DNA of 64,000 nt from Streptomyces sp. CB02959 (GTDB lineage Bacteria; Actinomycetota; Actinomycetes; Streptomycetales; Streptomycetaceae), in the NCBI RefSeq assembly GCF_002803155.1, contig NZ_NNBP01000023.1, positions 108,257 to 172,256 on the forward strand, in the 5' to 3' direction. The notes below the pieces were generated by a model. That model did no database searches and was not told where the DNA came from. It saw nothing but the letters and a program-made list of their open reading frames with translations. Positions 8,497 to 17,593 of the stretch are shown here, piece by piece (the first letter of the stretch is position 1; each line of letters opens with the position of its first letter). The translations under genes and the position numbers were made by a program.

Positions 8497-9501
8497 ATGC
8501 GCACCCGCCACGTCTTCCACGCCGTCGACTCCCACACCGAAGGCATGCCCACGCGCGTGATCACCGGGGGCGTCGGGGTGATCCCCGGCGCCACCATGGC
8601 CGAGCGCAGGCTGCACTTCATCGAGCACCTGGACCACCTGCGCACCCTGCTCATGTACGAACCGCGCGGCCACTCCTCGATGAGCGGCGCCGTCCTCCAG
8701 CCCCCGACCCGCCCCGACGCCGACTACGGTGTCCTGTTCATCGAGGTCTCCGGCGTCCTGCCGATGTGCGGACACGGCACCCTCGGGGTCGCCACCGTCC
8801 TCGTCGAGACCGGCATGGTCCCGGTCACCGAGCCCGTCACCACCGTCCGCCTCGACGCCCCCGCGGGCCTGATCAGCGTCGACGTCGCGGTCGAGGACGG
8901 ACGGGCCAAGGCGGCCACCCTCACCAACGTGCCCGCCTTCTGCGTCGGCCTGGACCTCACGGCGGACGTGCCGGGCCACGGAACGGTGACGTACGACCTC
9001 GCCTACGGCGGGAACTTCTACGCCTTCGTCGAACTCGACGCGCTGGGGCTGCCGTTCGACCGCGCCCGCAAGGACGACCTGCTCGCCGCCGGCCTCGCCG
9101 TCATGGACGCGGTCAACGCCTCGCCCGACCGGCCCGTCCACCCGACCCGGCCGGAGATCGCCGGCGTCAAACACGTCTACCTCGCCGCCCCCGGTTCCGA
9201 CGCGCACCGCTCCCGGCACGCCATGGCCATCCACCCGGGCTGGTTCGACCGCTCGCCGTGCGGCACCGGCACCAGCGCGCGGATGGCCCAGCTCCACGCC
9301 CGCGGCGCGCTGCCCCTGCACCGCGACTTCCGCAACGAGTCGTTCATCGGTACGCGGTTCACCGGGCGCCTCATCGAGGAGACGGAGGTCGGCGGGGTGC
9401 CGGCCGTCGTACCCCGCATCACCGGGCGCGCCTGGATCACCGGCACCGCCCAGTACTTCCTCGACCCCGAGGACCCCTTCCCCGGAGGATTCCTGCTGTG
9501 A
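8497..9501 (+). CDS. 4-hydroxyproline 2-epimerase, proline racemase family
   Basis: The 334-residue protein converts trans-4-hydroxy-L-proline to cis-4-hydroxy-D-proline without a cofactor. The family start DSHTEGMPTRVI is present. Both catalytic cysteines are in place: LPMCGHGTLG and RSPCGTGTSARM. Having both separates it from trans-3-hydroxyproline dehydratases, which replace the second. Proline racemases share these residues, so substrate choice rests on context: the D-hydroxyproline dehydrogenase and semialdehyde genes lie beside it. The ribosome site is GAGGAGAACC before ATG 8497, 12 bp after the deaminase stop. Its last four bases (GTGA) overlap the start of the aldehyde dehydrogenase gene. 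Confidence 0.9.
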   Translation: MRTRHVFHAVDSHTEGMPTRVITGGVGVIPGATMAERRLHFIEHLDHLRTLLMYEPRGHSSMSGAVLQPPTRPDADYGVLFIEVSGVLPMCGHGTLGVATVLVETGMVPVTEPVTTVRLDAPAGLISVDVAVEDGRAKAATLTNVPAFCVGLDLTADVPGHGTVTYDLAYGGNFYAFVELDALGLPFDRARKDDLLAAGLAVMDAVNASPDRPVHPTRPEIAGVKHVYLAAPGSDAHRSRHAMAIHPGWFDRSPCGTGTSARMAQLHARGALPLHRDFRNESFIGTRFTGRLIEETEVGGVPAVVPRITGRAWITGTAQYFLDPEDPFPGGFLL

Positions 9502-10880
9502 GCACCGCCCCGGACCCGGTCGTCTCCCGCAACCCGGCCGACCCCTCAGACGTGGTCGTGGAGACCGCGGCCCCCGGCGCCCTCGCCGCCGTCGACGCCG
9601 TCGAACGCGCCCGCGCCGCACAGCCCGACTGGCTGCGCGGCGGCGCGGCGGCCCGCGCGGCGGCCCTCGGCGCGATCGCCGCCGCCGTCGAGGCCGCCGC
9701 GGACGAACTGACCGCGCTCGCCGTACGCGAGGTGGGCAAACCCGTCACCGAGGCCCGCGCCGAAGTGGCCCGCACCGCCGCGATCTGGCGCTACTACGCC
9801 CAGGCCCCCTACGAAGCCACCGGCGCCGTCCACGAGGCGGCCGACGGCGCCGGACTGCTGCTCACCCGCCGCCGTCCGCACGGCGTCGCCGGCCTGATCA
9901 CCCCGTGGAACTTCCCCTTCGCGATCCCCAGTTGGAAGGCGGCCCCCGCACTCGCCACCGGCAACACCGTCGTCCTCAAACCCGCCCCCGAAGCCACCGC
10001 CTGCGCACAGCGCCTGGCCGAAATCATCCAACAGGTCCTACCTGAACGGGTGTTGACGGTGCTGCCCGGCGGCGCCACCGAGGGGGGCGCGGTCGTCTCC
10101 GCCGCCGACATCGTCTCCTTCACCGGCTCCACCGCCGTCGGCCAGGCCGTCGCGCGCACCGGCACCGCCCGCGGCGTCCCCGTACAGGCTGAGATGGGCG
10201 GGCTGAACGCGGCGATCGTCCTGCCGGACGCCGACCCGGCGACCGCGGCCGCGCACCTCGCCGCCGCGATCGCCGGATTCGCGGGCCAGAAGTGCACCGC
10301 CACCAGCCGCGTGATCGCCGTGGGCGCGGCCCTCGGCCCCCTGCGCGAGGCACTGGTCGAGCACCTCCGGGCACTCCCGGTGGGCGACCCCGCGGACCCC
10401 GCCACCGTCTGCGGCCCCCTCATCGACGAGCCGGCCCGCAGGTGCGTGACCGAGGCCCGCCGGGGACTGCCCGCACTCGCCGGCACCCCGGAACCCGCCG
10501 GGAGCACCGGCTGGTACGCGGCCCCGGCCCTGGTGGAGAACGTGCCGCCGGGCCATCCGCTCCTGCGGCAGGAGGTCTTCGGCCCGCTCGCCGTACTGCT
10601 CCGCGCCGACGACCTGGACGAGGCGGTGCGGATCACCAACTCCGCCCCGTACGGCCTGGTCACCTCGGTGCACACGGCCTCGCTCGACGCGGCCCTGCAC
10701 GGGCTCGACCGGCTCGACACCGGCATGATCCGGGTCAACGCCCCGTCCACCGGTGTCGACTTCCACCTGCCGTTCGGCGGTACCAAGGCATCCAGTCGGG
10801 GTCCGCGCGAACAGGGCCGTGCGGCCCTGGACTTCTACACCTCGACCCGCACCTACGGCCTCGCCCCCGCACACCCGTAG
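9498..10880 (+). CDS. 2-ketoglutarate semialdehyde dehydrogenase, ALDH family
   Basis: The 460-residue aldehyde dehydrogenase would oxidise 2-ketoglutarate semialdehyde to 2-ketoglutarate, the last step into the TCA cycle. Family motifs are present: ITPWNFPFAIPSWK, the NAD-binding VSFTGSTAVGQ, the general-base glutamate in AEMGGLNAAIV and the nucleophile cysteine in GFAGQKCTATSRV. The C-terminus has EVFGPLAVL and LPFGGTKASSRGPREQG. The GTG start overlaps the epimerase stop as GTGA, with GGAGGA nine bases upstream, so translation is coupled. The usual GGKN near the glutamate reads GGLN. It is slightly shorter than the common 480-500. Other semialdehydes are possible on sequence alone. Confidence 0.88.
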   Translation: MSTAPDPVVSRNPADPSDVVVETAAPGALAAVDAVERARAAQPDWLRGGAAARAAALGAIAAAVEAAADELTALAVREVGKPVTEARAEVARTAAIWRYYAQAPYEATGAVHEAADGAGLLLTRRRPHGVAGLITPWNFPFAIPSWKAAPALATGNTVVLKPAPEATACAQRLAEIIQQVLPERVLTVLPGGATEGGAVVSAADIVSFTGSTAVGQAVARTGTARGVPVQAEMGGLNAAIVLPDADPATAAAHLAAAIAGFAGQKCTATSRVIAVGAALGPLREALVEHLRALPVGDPADPATVCGPLIDEPARRCVTEARRGLPALAGTPEPAGSTGWYAAPALVENVPPGHPLLRQEVFGPLAVLLRADDLDEAVRITNSAPYGLVTSVHTASLDAALHGLDRLDTGMIRVNAPSTGVDFHLPFGGTKASSRGPREQGRAALDFYTSTRTYGLAPAHP

Positions 10881-10894
10881 GCACCTGCCAAAAC

Positions 10895-10910
10895 AACGTG
10901 ACATTGTACT
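10895..10910. promoter_or_regulatory. Candidate GntR operator, copy 3
   Basis: The sequence AACGTGACATTGTACT lies 51 bp before the GntR gene start and 14 bp after the aldehyde dehydrogenase stop. It agrees with copy 1 at 13 of 16 positions. Its position before the regulator gene suggests autoregulation. Confidence 0.65.
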
Positions 10911-10960
10911 CTGGTGATCCGCTCGGGCACGAGGACAGGGCACGAAGGGAACACCACGAC

Positions 10961-11674
10961 ATGGGTCACCTGCAGCGCAACCTCAACACCACCAGGGAGC
11001 GGCTGCGCGACCAGGTCGCCCACCACCTGCGGGCCGCCCTGATCTCCGGTGAACTCCGCCCCGGCGAGGTCTACTCGGCACCCGGCCTCGCGGAGGACTT
11101 CGGGATCTCCGCGACGCCGGTGCGCGAGGCGATGCTCGACCTGGCCCGCGAAGGTCTGGTCGAACCCGTCCGCAACAAGGGCTTCCGGGTCACCGAGGTC
11201 GACGAGCGCGACCTCGACCAGTACTCCGAGATCCGGACCCTCATCGAGGTCCCCATGATCGGCCGCATCACGCGCAGCGCAGCCCGCGAGGAGCTGGAGG
11301 CGCTGCGCCCGGTCGCCGAGGAGATCGTGCGGGCCGCCCGCGCGCACGACCTCATCGGCTACCTGGACGCCGACCGCCAGTTCCACCTCTCCCTCCTCGC
11401 GCTCGCCGGAAACGACCGGCTCGTGGAGACCGTCGGCGACCTGCGCAAGCGCTCCCGCCTGTACGGCCTGACCGCCCTGGACGAACGCGACCAGCTGCTG
11501 CCCTCGGCCGAGGAGCACATCGAACTCCTCGACCTGATGGTGGCCGGGGGCGCCAAGGCCGCCGAGAAGTGCATGGCCCGCCACCTGGGCCATGTGCGGT
11601 CGCTGTGGGCCGAGAGCGCGCGGGAGCGCACGCCCGCCCGGCGCGGCCTCGGCGTCCGCCTCGACTCCCGGTAG
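10961..11674 (+). CDS. GntR-family (FadR/FCD) regulator of the hydroxyproline cluster
   Basis: The 237-residue protein has an N-terminal winged helix (LRDQVAHHLRAALISGELRP ... YSAPGLAEDFGISATPVREA ... GLVEPVRNKGFRVTEV) and an all-helical FCD effector domain. The FCD domain shows the conserved metal/ligand residues in ADRQFHLSLLALAGNDRL and in EEHIELLDLMVAG with the final H of CMARHLGHVRSLW. FCD regulators typically sense carboxylates or amino-acid intermediates, so a pathway intermediate is a likely ligand. The ATG at 10961 follows GAAGGGA. The three matching 16-bp sites in the cluster are probably its operators. Repression relieved by substrate is expected from the family but not shown here. 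Confidence 0.88.
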   Translation: MGHLQRNLNTTRERLRDQVAHHLRAALISGELRPGEVYSAPGLAEDFGISATPVREAMLDLAREGLVEPVRNKGFRVTEVDERDLDQYSEIRTLIEVPMIGRITRSAAREELEALRPVAEEIVRAARAHDLIGYLDADRQFHLSLLALAGNDRLVETVGDLRKRSRLYGLTALDERDQLLPSAEEHIELLDLMVAGGAKAAEKCMARHLGHVRSLWAESARERTPARRGLGVRLDSR

Positions 11675-11737
11675 CGCACCGCACGCCGCGCCTCCCGCGC
11701 CGCATCGCGCAGCCCACCCCGCCCACCACACGCCACC

Positions 11738-11767
11738 GCCCTCGGATGCGCCCCCGCACCCGAGGGC
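11738..11767 (+). terminator. Strong hairpin between the regulator and peptidase genes
   Basis: Arms GCCCTCGGATGCG (11738-11750) and CGCACCCGAGGGC (11755-11767) pair with one mismatch around a CCCC loop. It lies after the GntR gene and ends 27 bp before the next start. There is no U-tract, as is common in Streptomyces, so it could end or attenuate transcription before the prolyl aminopeptidase gene. Confidence 0.5.
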
Positions 11768-11794
11768 GCCGACCGGCACGCCCGGGAAGAGCCC

Positions 11795-13060
11795 ATGAAC
11801 CCCTCGTACGCCACCGTCGACCACACCTTCACGGTCCCGCTCGACCACGCCGACCCCGACGGCCCCACCCTCGACGTCTTCGCCCGCGAGATCGCCGACC
11901 CGTCCCGCGCCGGCGAGGACCTGCCCTGGCTGCTGTACCTCCAGGGCGGCCCGGGCGGCAAGTCGCCCCGCCCGGCGGGCACTTCGCCCGGCTGGCTGGC
12001 CCGCGCGGTGCGGACGCACCGCGTCCTGCTCCTCGACCAGCGCGGCACCGGCCGCTCCACCCCGCTCACCGCTCGGGCCGCCGCCCGCTTCCCCGACCCG
12101 GCCCGACTCGCCGCCCACCTCGCGTACTTCAGGGCCGACTCGATCGTCGCGGACGCCGAACTGATCCGCCGCGCACTGTGCGGCGACCGCCCCTGGGAGA
12201 CCCTCGGCCAGAGCTACGGCGGCTTCCTCACCCTGACCTACCTCTCCCGGGCCCCGGAAGGACTCCGGGCCTGCTACGTCGCCGGCGGCCTGCCGGGCCT
12301 GTCCGCCACCGCCGACGACGTCTACGCACGCACCTTCCCCCGCGTACGCGACCGGGTCCGCGACTACTACGCCCGCTATCCGGACGACGCCCGCCGCCTG
12401 CGCCGGGTCGCCGACCTCCTCACGGCCCGGGACGTCCGGCTGCCCGACGGCGACCGGCTCACCGCGCGCCGGCTGCGCACCCTCGGCCTGGTCCTCGGCA
12501 TCGGCGACGGCTTCGAGCGCCTGCACGCCCTCCTGGACGAGGCGGTGGACGGCGACGGCGACCCGACCGACACCTTCCTGTACCAGGTCATGGCCCTGAC
12601 CGGCTTCACCGGCAACCCGCTCTACGCCGTCCTCCAGGAAACCCTGTACGGACAGGGCGCCGGCCCCACCGGCTGGGCGGCCGCCCGCACCCACGCCGCC
12701 CACCCGGAATTCACCGAGGACGCCGACCCGCTGCTGCTCACCGGCGAGATGATCTACCCCTGGATGTTCGAGGAGATCCGCGGCCTGCGGCCCTTCGCGG
12801 CCGCCGCCGACCTGCTCGCCGAGCGCACCGACTGGCCGCCGCTCTACGACCCGGCCCGCCTCGCCGCCAACACCGTCCCGCTCGCCGCGGTCGTCTACCA
12901 CGACGACATGTACGTGGACGCCGGTCTGTCCCTGGACACCGCCCGGAAGATCGGCGCCGCCCGGGTCTGGGTCACCAACGAGTGGGAGCACGACGGGCTC
13001 GCCGCCTCCGGCGACCGGGTCCTGGACCGCCTGATGGACCTCGCCGCGGGCCGCGCCTGA
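11795..13060 (+). CDS. Prolyl aminopeptidase (proline iminopeptidase), S33 family
   Basis: This 421-residue alpha/beta hydrolase removes N-terminal proline (and probably hydroxyproline) from peptides. The N-terminal oxyanion region reads YLQGGPGGKSP, followed by LLLDQRGTGRSTPL. The nucleophile serine is in the elbow GQSYGGFLTL, with acid D in VYHDDMYVD and histidine in NEWEHDGL. A large helical cap sits between about residues 160 and 330. The length fits the actinobacterial branch of the family. The start follows GGGAAGAGCCC. It closes the hydroxyproline cluster, complementing the Xaa-Pro peptidase at its other end. A hairpin separates it from the regulator gene, so it may be expressed at a different level. 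Confidence 0.9.
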   Translation: MNPSYATVDHTFTVPLDHADPDGPTLDVFAREIADPSRAGEDLPWLLYLQGGPGGKSPRPAGTSPGWLARAVRTHRVLLLDQRGTGRSTPLTARAAARFPDPARLAAHLAYFRADSIVADAELIRRALCGDRPWETLGQSYGGFLTLTYLSRAPEGLRACYVAGGLPGLSATADDVYARTFPRVRDRVRDYYARYPDDARRLRRVADLLTARDVRLPDGDRLTARRLRTLGLVLGIGDGFERLHALLDEAVDGDGDPTDTFLYQVMALTGFTGNPLYAVLQETLYGQGAGPTGWAAARTHAAHPEFTEDADPLLLTGEMIYPWMFEEIRGLRPFAAAADLLAERTDWPPLYDPARLAANTVPLAAVVYHDDMYVDAGLSLDTARKIGAARVWVTNEWEHDGLAASGDRVLDRLMDLAAGRA

Positions 13061-13229
13061 CCCCGCCGGACACCGTGCCGCCCGCCGACCCGCCGGCGTG
13101 CGGCACGGGGAGCTGCGTGCCACGAGGCCCCTGCTGCGCCACACGGGGCAGGGGCCGTGGTCGACGGCGATGACAGGTACCGTTCACGGTGATCGTAAGC
13201 TTCGGCCAAAGGGTGACAAGGGGGAGTCG

Positions 13230-14756
13230 GTGGGGCGGGACACCATGCTCGGCGGCCGCTATGAGCTCGTCGAGCGGCTCGGCCGCGGTGGGATGGGCAC
13301 GGTCCACCGGGCGATCGACCACCGGCTGCGACGCACGGTCGCGGTCAAGCTGATGTCCCCGGAACTGGCCCACCATCCCGAATCGCGCGCCAGGTTCCAG
13401 CGTGAGGCGCACGCGGTGGCAGCCCTGAACCATCCGGCCGTCGCCACCATCCACGACGTCGGCGTGGAAGAGGACGAGGAAGGCCCGCGGCCCTTCCTGG
13501 TGATGGAGTACGTGGCGGGCAGCACGCTCGCCGAGGCGCTGCGCACCGCCCCGCTGCCGGTCGCACAGGCGATCACCGTGGCGTGCGAAGTGCTCGACGC
13601 CCTGGACCACAGCCACCAGAACGGCATCGTGCACCGGGACATCAAACCGTCGAACATCATGCTCACCGGCTCCACGACGGTGAAGGTGCTGGACTTCGGC
13701 ATCGCCAAGGCCCTCGCCGAGGCCGCCACCCGTCTCACCGGCAGCGGGGTGGCCCCCGGGACTCCCGCCTACCTCTCGCCGGAGCAGATCAGCGGGGTGG
13801 AGATCGACCACCGGGCGGACCTGTACGCCATGGGGTGCCTGCTCTACGAACTGCTCACGGGGACCCCGCCGTTCCAAGCGGACTCGCCGTTCGCCGTGAT
13901 GCACCAGCATCTGTTCACCGAGCCGGTGCCCCTCATCCGGGTCCGCCCGCAGATATCGCCCGCGGTGGCGGCGGTGGTCGCACGGGCGCTGCGGAAGGAC
14001 CCGGCGGAGCGCTTCGAGGACGCGGCGGCGATGCGTGCGGCGCTGGCCGACGCGCTCGGCGCCGCATCGGCTCCGACGATGCGGGCGGACGCGCTCCCCC
14101 TGGCCGCGGCGCCCTCGCGCGGCGCCACCGTCCTCCGCCGGCTCCGCACGGCGCTCCGCCCGTCCACCGCAGGCGCGTTGGGACTGGTCGGAAGCCTTCT
14201 GTCGTTGCTGTGCGGCCATGGCGACCTGGTCGGCACGGACCATTTCGGCACTGTCGCCATCGTGGCAGGGCTGTTGGGTCTGGCCGCACTGCCGTTCTCG
14301 CCCCGACTGTCCGGCGTCGTGGCCTGGGGGCCGGTGGCGGAGAGCATCGCCGTCTACTCCGAGCTGCGGCGCGCCGACGTCGGCTGGGACCGCACGTATG
14401 CGGGCATCGCGGTGCTGCTCGCGCTCACCGCGGTGCTCGGCTTCGCCGGTGCGGCCCGTAAGCGGGACGCCAGCCCCTACGCCGTGATCGTCTTCTGGTT
14501 CAGCGCCACCGCGTCGATCTGGTACTTCCTCGACGACCTGAACAAGCTCTTCGTCTTCTATCTCCTCCTGGCCGCGGTGACCCTTGCGGCAGCGGCCCAG
14601 GAGGCCGTCGGCCGGTACCGGCGGCGCACCGGGAACCGACGGGCGGCGGGCGACGGCCGCCGCCCGCGGGTCGGCGGGGCGCCGCCCGGCCGGGCCCGGC
14701 GGCCGGCCGACCACGTCGATCGCCAACCGGCGGAGAGCGCTTCGACACCCGCCTGA
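13230..14756 (+). CDS. Hanks-type serine/threonine protein kinase with C-terminal membrane segments
   Basis: The 508-residue protein starts with a complete kinase domain: glycine loop LGRGGMGTV, lysine in VAVKLM, catalytic loop IVHRDIKPSNIML, DFGIAK, an activation segment with GTPAYLSPEQ, and a C-lobe to about residue 285. A short linker leads to several hydrophobic segments from about residue 325 (GALGLVGSLLSLL, TVAIVAGLLGLAAL, YAGIAVLLALTAVLGFAG, FVFYLLLAAVTLAAAA), then a basic proline/arginine tail. There are no PASTA repeats, so it is not a PknB-type cell-wall sensor. The start is GTG 13230 after AAGGGGGAG; ATG 13245 is an alternative. It stands alone between unrelated genes, and its target is unknown. 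Confidence 0.88.
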   Translation: MGRDTMLGGRYELVERLGRGGMGTVHRAIDHRLRRTVAVKLMSPELAHHPESRARFQREAHAVAALNHPAVATIHDVGVEEDEEGPRPFLVMEYVAGSTLAEALRTAPLPVAQAITVACEVLDALDHSHQNGIVHRDIKPSNIMLTGSTTVKVLDFGIAKALAEAATRLTGSGVAPGTPAYLSPEQISGVEIDHRADLYAMGCLLYELLTGTPPFQADSPFAVMHQHLFTEPVPLIRVRPQISPAVAAVVARALRKDPAERFEDAAAMRAALADALGAASAPTMRADALPLAAAPSRGATVLRRLRTALRPSTAGALGLVGSLLSLLCGHGDLVGTDHFGTVAIVAGLLGLAALPFSPRLSGVVAWGPVAESIAVYSELRRADVGWDRTYAGIAVLLALTAVLGFAGAARKRDASPYAVIVFWFSATASIWYFLDDLNKLFVFYLLLAAVTLAAAAQEAVGRYRRRTGNRRAAGDGRRPRVGGAPPGRARRPADHVDRQPAESASTPA

Positions 14757-14942
14757 CACCGCATCTGCGGCAGAAGGCCAGGCGCACGGAGCGTTGCGCG
14801 GGCCGGCCGACCGGCTGCCTGTCACCGCGGGAGCGCGTATCGGTTGAACGACCGATGTGCGGGAGGCGGGGGCACGGCCATAGTCCTGGGGAGATCGTTC
14901 GCGGGTGACCGTGGTGCACCCGGTTTTCGAAAGGACCCTTCT

Positions 14943-16655
14943 GTGGACACGTATGCGGATCTGGTGTTTCTCGACGGACGGGTGGTCACGGTCGATGCGG
15001 AATTCTCCATAGCCTCGGCTCTGGCGGTGACCGGCGGGACCATCACCGCCGTCGGCGGGCGGGACGATGTCGCGCCGCTCATCGGCCCCGGCACCCGCGT
15101 CGTCGACCTGCACGGAGCGACGCTGCTTCCCGGCATCAACGACTCCCATCTGCACGGATGCGCCTTCGGAATGTCGACGCCACCGCTCTCCGTCGACCTC
15201 GGCCATCCCGCCGTCTCCTCCCTCGCGGACGTGGCCGAGGGGGTACGGGAGGCCGTCGGGCGGGTCCCGGGCGGGCAGTGGATCACGGGGCACGGCTGGG
15301 ACACCGGCTACCTCGACGAGTGCGTCTCCGACCCGTCGCGGCTGCCCTCCCGGCACGACCTCGACGCCGTCAGCCCGGACCACCCCGTCGTCCTGTACTC
15401 CTTCTCCGGCCATGCCACCTGGGTCAACTCCAAGGCCCTGGAGCTCATCGGGGTCGACCGGCACACCGTCGCGCCGCCCGGCGGGGCCATCGTCGTGGAC
15501 GAAACCGGCGAGCCGACCGGGCTCCTCCACGAAGGGGCCCAGGACCTGGTGCAGAACGCACTGCCGCCGCTGAGCCGGCAGGAGCGGACCGACGCGATCA
15601 GGTCGACCCTCACCACGCTCGCCCGGCTCGGCGTGACCAGCTACACCGAGCCCGGGCTCGGCCCCGGCGGCGACGGCATCATGCGCGGCGCGCTCGGCGC
15701 ACAGACCCTCGACGTCTACCGCCGGCTGCTGGCCGACGGCCAACTGACCGCCCGCGTCGGCGTCCTGCTCCTGCCCACCGGAATGGCCGGCACCGCCGAG
15801 GAGTTCGCCCGCGCCCTCACCACCCTCACCGCCCCCGGCGAGGCCGAGGACGCCGACCCGCGCCGCCTGACGATCCACGGTGTCAAGATCTTCGCCGACG
15901 GCGTCGTCCCCAACAAGACCGCCTGGATGCACGAGCCGTACGTCGGCGGCGGCTGCGGATCCCTGTGCGTCGGCGGCGATACCGACAGCGAGAAGATCGC
16001 CGAGATCGACGCCATCATCCGCCACGCCCATGCCGCCGGGCACCAGATGGGCGTTCACGTCACCGGCGACCGGGCCATCGACACCGTCACGGACGCCTTC
16101 GCCGCGGCCGTGGCCGAGCACCCGCGGCCCGACGCCCGCCACTACGTCATCCACGGCGACTTCCTCACCGCGCACAGCATGAAGCTGCTGGCCGCGCACG
16201 GCTTCGGCGTCAACATGAACCCCACCATCAAATGGACCGTCGCCGACATGGAGGAGGACTTCGTCGGCGCGCCACGGGCCGCCTACGCCTGGCCCTACCG
16301 CGATGCCCTCGACGCCGGCGTGCGGGTCGCGAGCGGATCCGACGCCCCCGTCACCTCCCCGGACTGGCGCCAGGGCGTAGCCACCATGATGCTGCGCGAA
16401 TCGAAGGCCACCGGCCGGATCAGCGGCCCCGAGCAGCGCATCGGCCTGGCCGAGGCGCTCCGTACGTACACCATCGACGCGGCCTGGCAGGACTTCGCCG
16501 ACGACTGGAAGGGCTCCCTGGAGCCGGGCAAGGTCGCCGACCTCTGCGTCCTCGACGGGGACCTGCTCACGGCCGACCCCCACGACATCCCCGCGATGCC
16601 GGTCGTCCTCACCGTCCTCGACGGGCAGGTCGTGCACGACACCCTCCGCAATTGA
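14943..16655 (+). CDS. Amidohydrolase, YtcJ/AepA-like (amidohydrolase 3 family)
   Basis: The 570-residue protein is a metal-dependent hydrolase of the YtcJ-like branch. The small beta-sandwich opens with ADLVFLDGRVVTVD and continues to VVDLHGATLLPG. The metal-binding HxH appears in NDSHLHGCAFG. A later HITGD-like motif (VHVTGDRAID), the histidine in YVIHGDFLTAH and the catalytic aspartate in ASGSDAPVTSPDW are all present. A C-terminal EPGKVADLCVLDGDLL segment completes the sandwich. The frame is open from 14844, but the GTG at 14943 has the ribosome site AAAGGA and removes an untypical 33-residue leader. The substrate cannot be read from sequence; the family acts on formamides and aryl amides. 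It has no obvious pathway partners. Confidence 0.87.
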   Translation: MDTYADLVFLDGRVVTVDAEFSIASALAVTGGTITAVGGRDDVAPLIGPGTRVVDLHGATLLPGINDSHLHGCAFGMSTPPLSVDLGHPAVSSLADVAEGVREAVGRVPGGQWITGHGWDTGYLDECVSDPSRLPSRHDLDAVSPDHPVVLYSFSGHATWVNSKALELIGVDRHTVAPPGGAIVVDETGEPTGLLHEGAQDLVQNALPPLSRQERTDAIRSTLTTLARLGVTSYTEPGLGPGGDGIMRGALGAQTLDVYRRLLADGQLTARVGVLLLPTGMAGTAEEFARALTTLTAPGEAEDADPRRLTIHGVKIFADGVVPNKTAWMHEPYVGGGCGSLCVGGDTDSEKIAEIDAIIRHAHAAGHQMGVHVTGDRAIDTVTDAFAAAVAEHPRPDARHYVIHGDFLTAHSMKLLAAHGFGVNMNPTIKWTVADMEEDFVGAPRAAYAWPYRDALDAGVRVASGSDAPVTSPDWRQGVATMMLRESKATGRISGPEQRIGLAEALRTYTIDAAWQDFADDWKGSLEPGKVADLCVLDGDLLTADPHDIPAMPVVLTVLDGQVVHDTLRN

Positions 16656-16705
16656 CCTGACCCTGCGCGATTGACGTATTCCAGGCACAAGATCATCCTT
16701 GGGGG

Positions 16706-17488
16706 ATGGCAGCGCAGCGGAGCACGGCGGACATCCTGGACGCGGCCGTCCGCGTCCGCACGGCCGCCAGAAGCGCCACCAGCGGCGCCACCGGCTTCGA
16801 CACGGTCCTGACGGCGCTGTCGGAGGTGATGGAGTACGACCACGCCTCCCTGGCCCGGTGGGATCCGCGCTCCCGGCGCCACACCACCCTGGCCGGGAGC
16901 TACCCGGACGACGCCACCGCCTACATCGAGACCCGCCTCCACCGCGACCCGGTGTTCGCCGTGCTCCACAGCCCGGCCCGGGGCGGTCTCTGGCTCAGGG
17001 ACGTCCCCTGCCACCTCCTGGCGGCGTCGCCGGGCTTCCAGGAGGTGCTCTCTCCCCTCGGCATCGAGGACGGCGTGGCCCAGTGCCTGTTCACCGCCGA
17101 CGGCCGGTACGTCGGCATGCTCAACGTCAGCACCCGCCGACCACGGCGCACGCCCGACCCGGCGCGCGCCGTGGTCACCCTGCTCACCGAGACCCTCGCC
17201 GCGGCCGTCGCCCCCCGCACGGACACCCCGCCCGACGAGGCCACCGCAACCGACGCCACCGCGGGCCCGCGGCACCCGCACCGGCCCGGCGGACTCTCAC
17301 CACGCGAACTCCAGGTACTGGCCGAACTGACCACCGGCCGCACCAACCGGGAGATCGCCGAGCGCCTGTACATCACACCGCGCACCGTGGCGACCCACAT
17401 CGAGCACATCCTCGCCAAGCTCGACCTCCCCAACCGCGCGGCGGCCGCCGCCCGAGCCACCGCCTGGGGAATCGAACCCACCCGCTGA
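16706..17488 (+). CDS. LuxR-family regulator with an N-terminal GAF-like domain
   Basis: The 260-residue protein ends in a LuxR-type helix-turn-helix (LSPRELQVLAELTTGRTNRE, then IAERLYITPRTVATHIEHIL). The first 170 residues have a GAF-like pattern (DTVLTALSEVMEYDHASLAR ... VAQCLFTADGRYVGMLNVST), probably a small-molecule sensor. There is no receiver domain, so it is not a classical response regulator. The ATG at 16706 is preceded by a G-run close to the codon, a weak ribosome site. It converges on the large LAL regulator at 17594. The ligand and targets are unknown. Confidence 0.85.
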   Translation: MAAQRSTADILDAAVRVRTAARSATSGATGFDTVLTALSEVMEYDHASLARWDPRSRRHTTLAGSYPDDATAYIETRLHRDPVFAVLHSPARGGLWLRDVPCHLLAASPGFQEVLSPLGIEDGVAQCLFTADGRYVGMLNVSTRRPRRTPDPARAVVTLLTETLAAAVAPRTDTPPDEATATDATAGPRHPHRPGGLSPRELQVLAELTTGRTNREIAERLYITPRTVATHIEHILAKLDLPNRAAAAARATAWGIEPTR

Positions 17489-17593
17489 CACGAGCCCGGC
17501 AGGCACCTCGCGCACCCCGCGGAACACTCCGTCCCTTCCCCTCCCGGGGCGACAACCGGGCGCGGGGACAAGGGTAGTGAGGCCCCGATCCGG

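Noticed and set aside
12972..16688. 1238-residue reverse-strand ORF
   Set aside because: It is a shadow of the kinase and amidohydrolase genes, with low-complexity Gly/Arg/Val composition.
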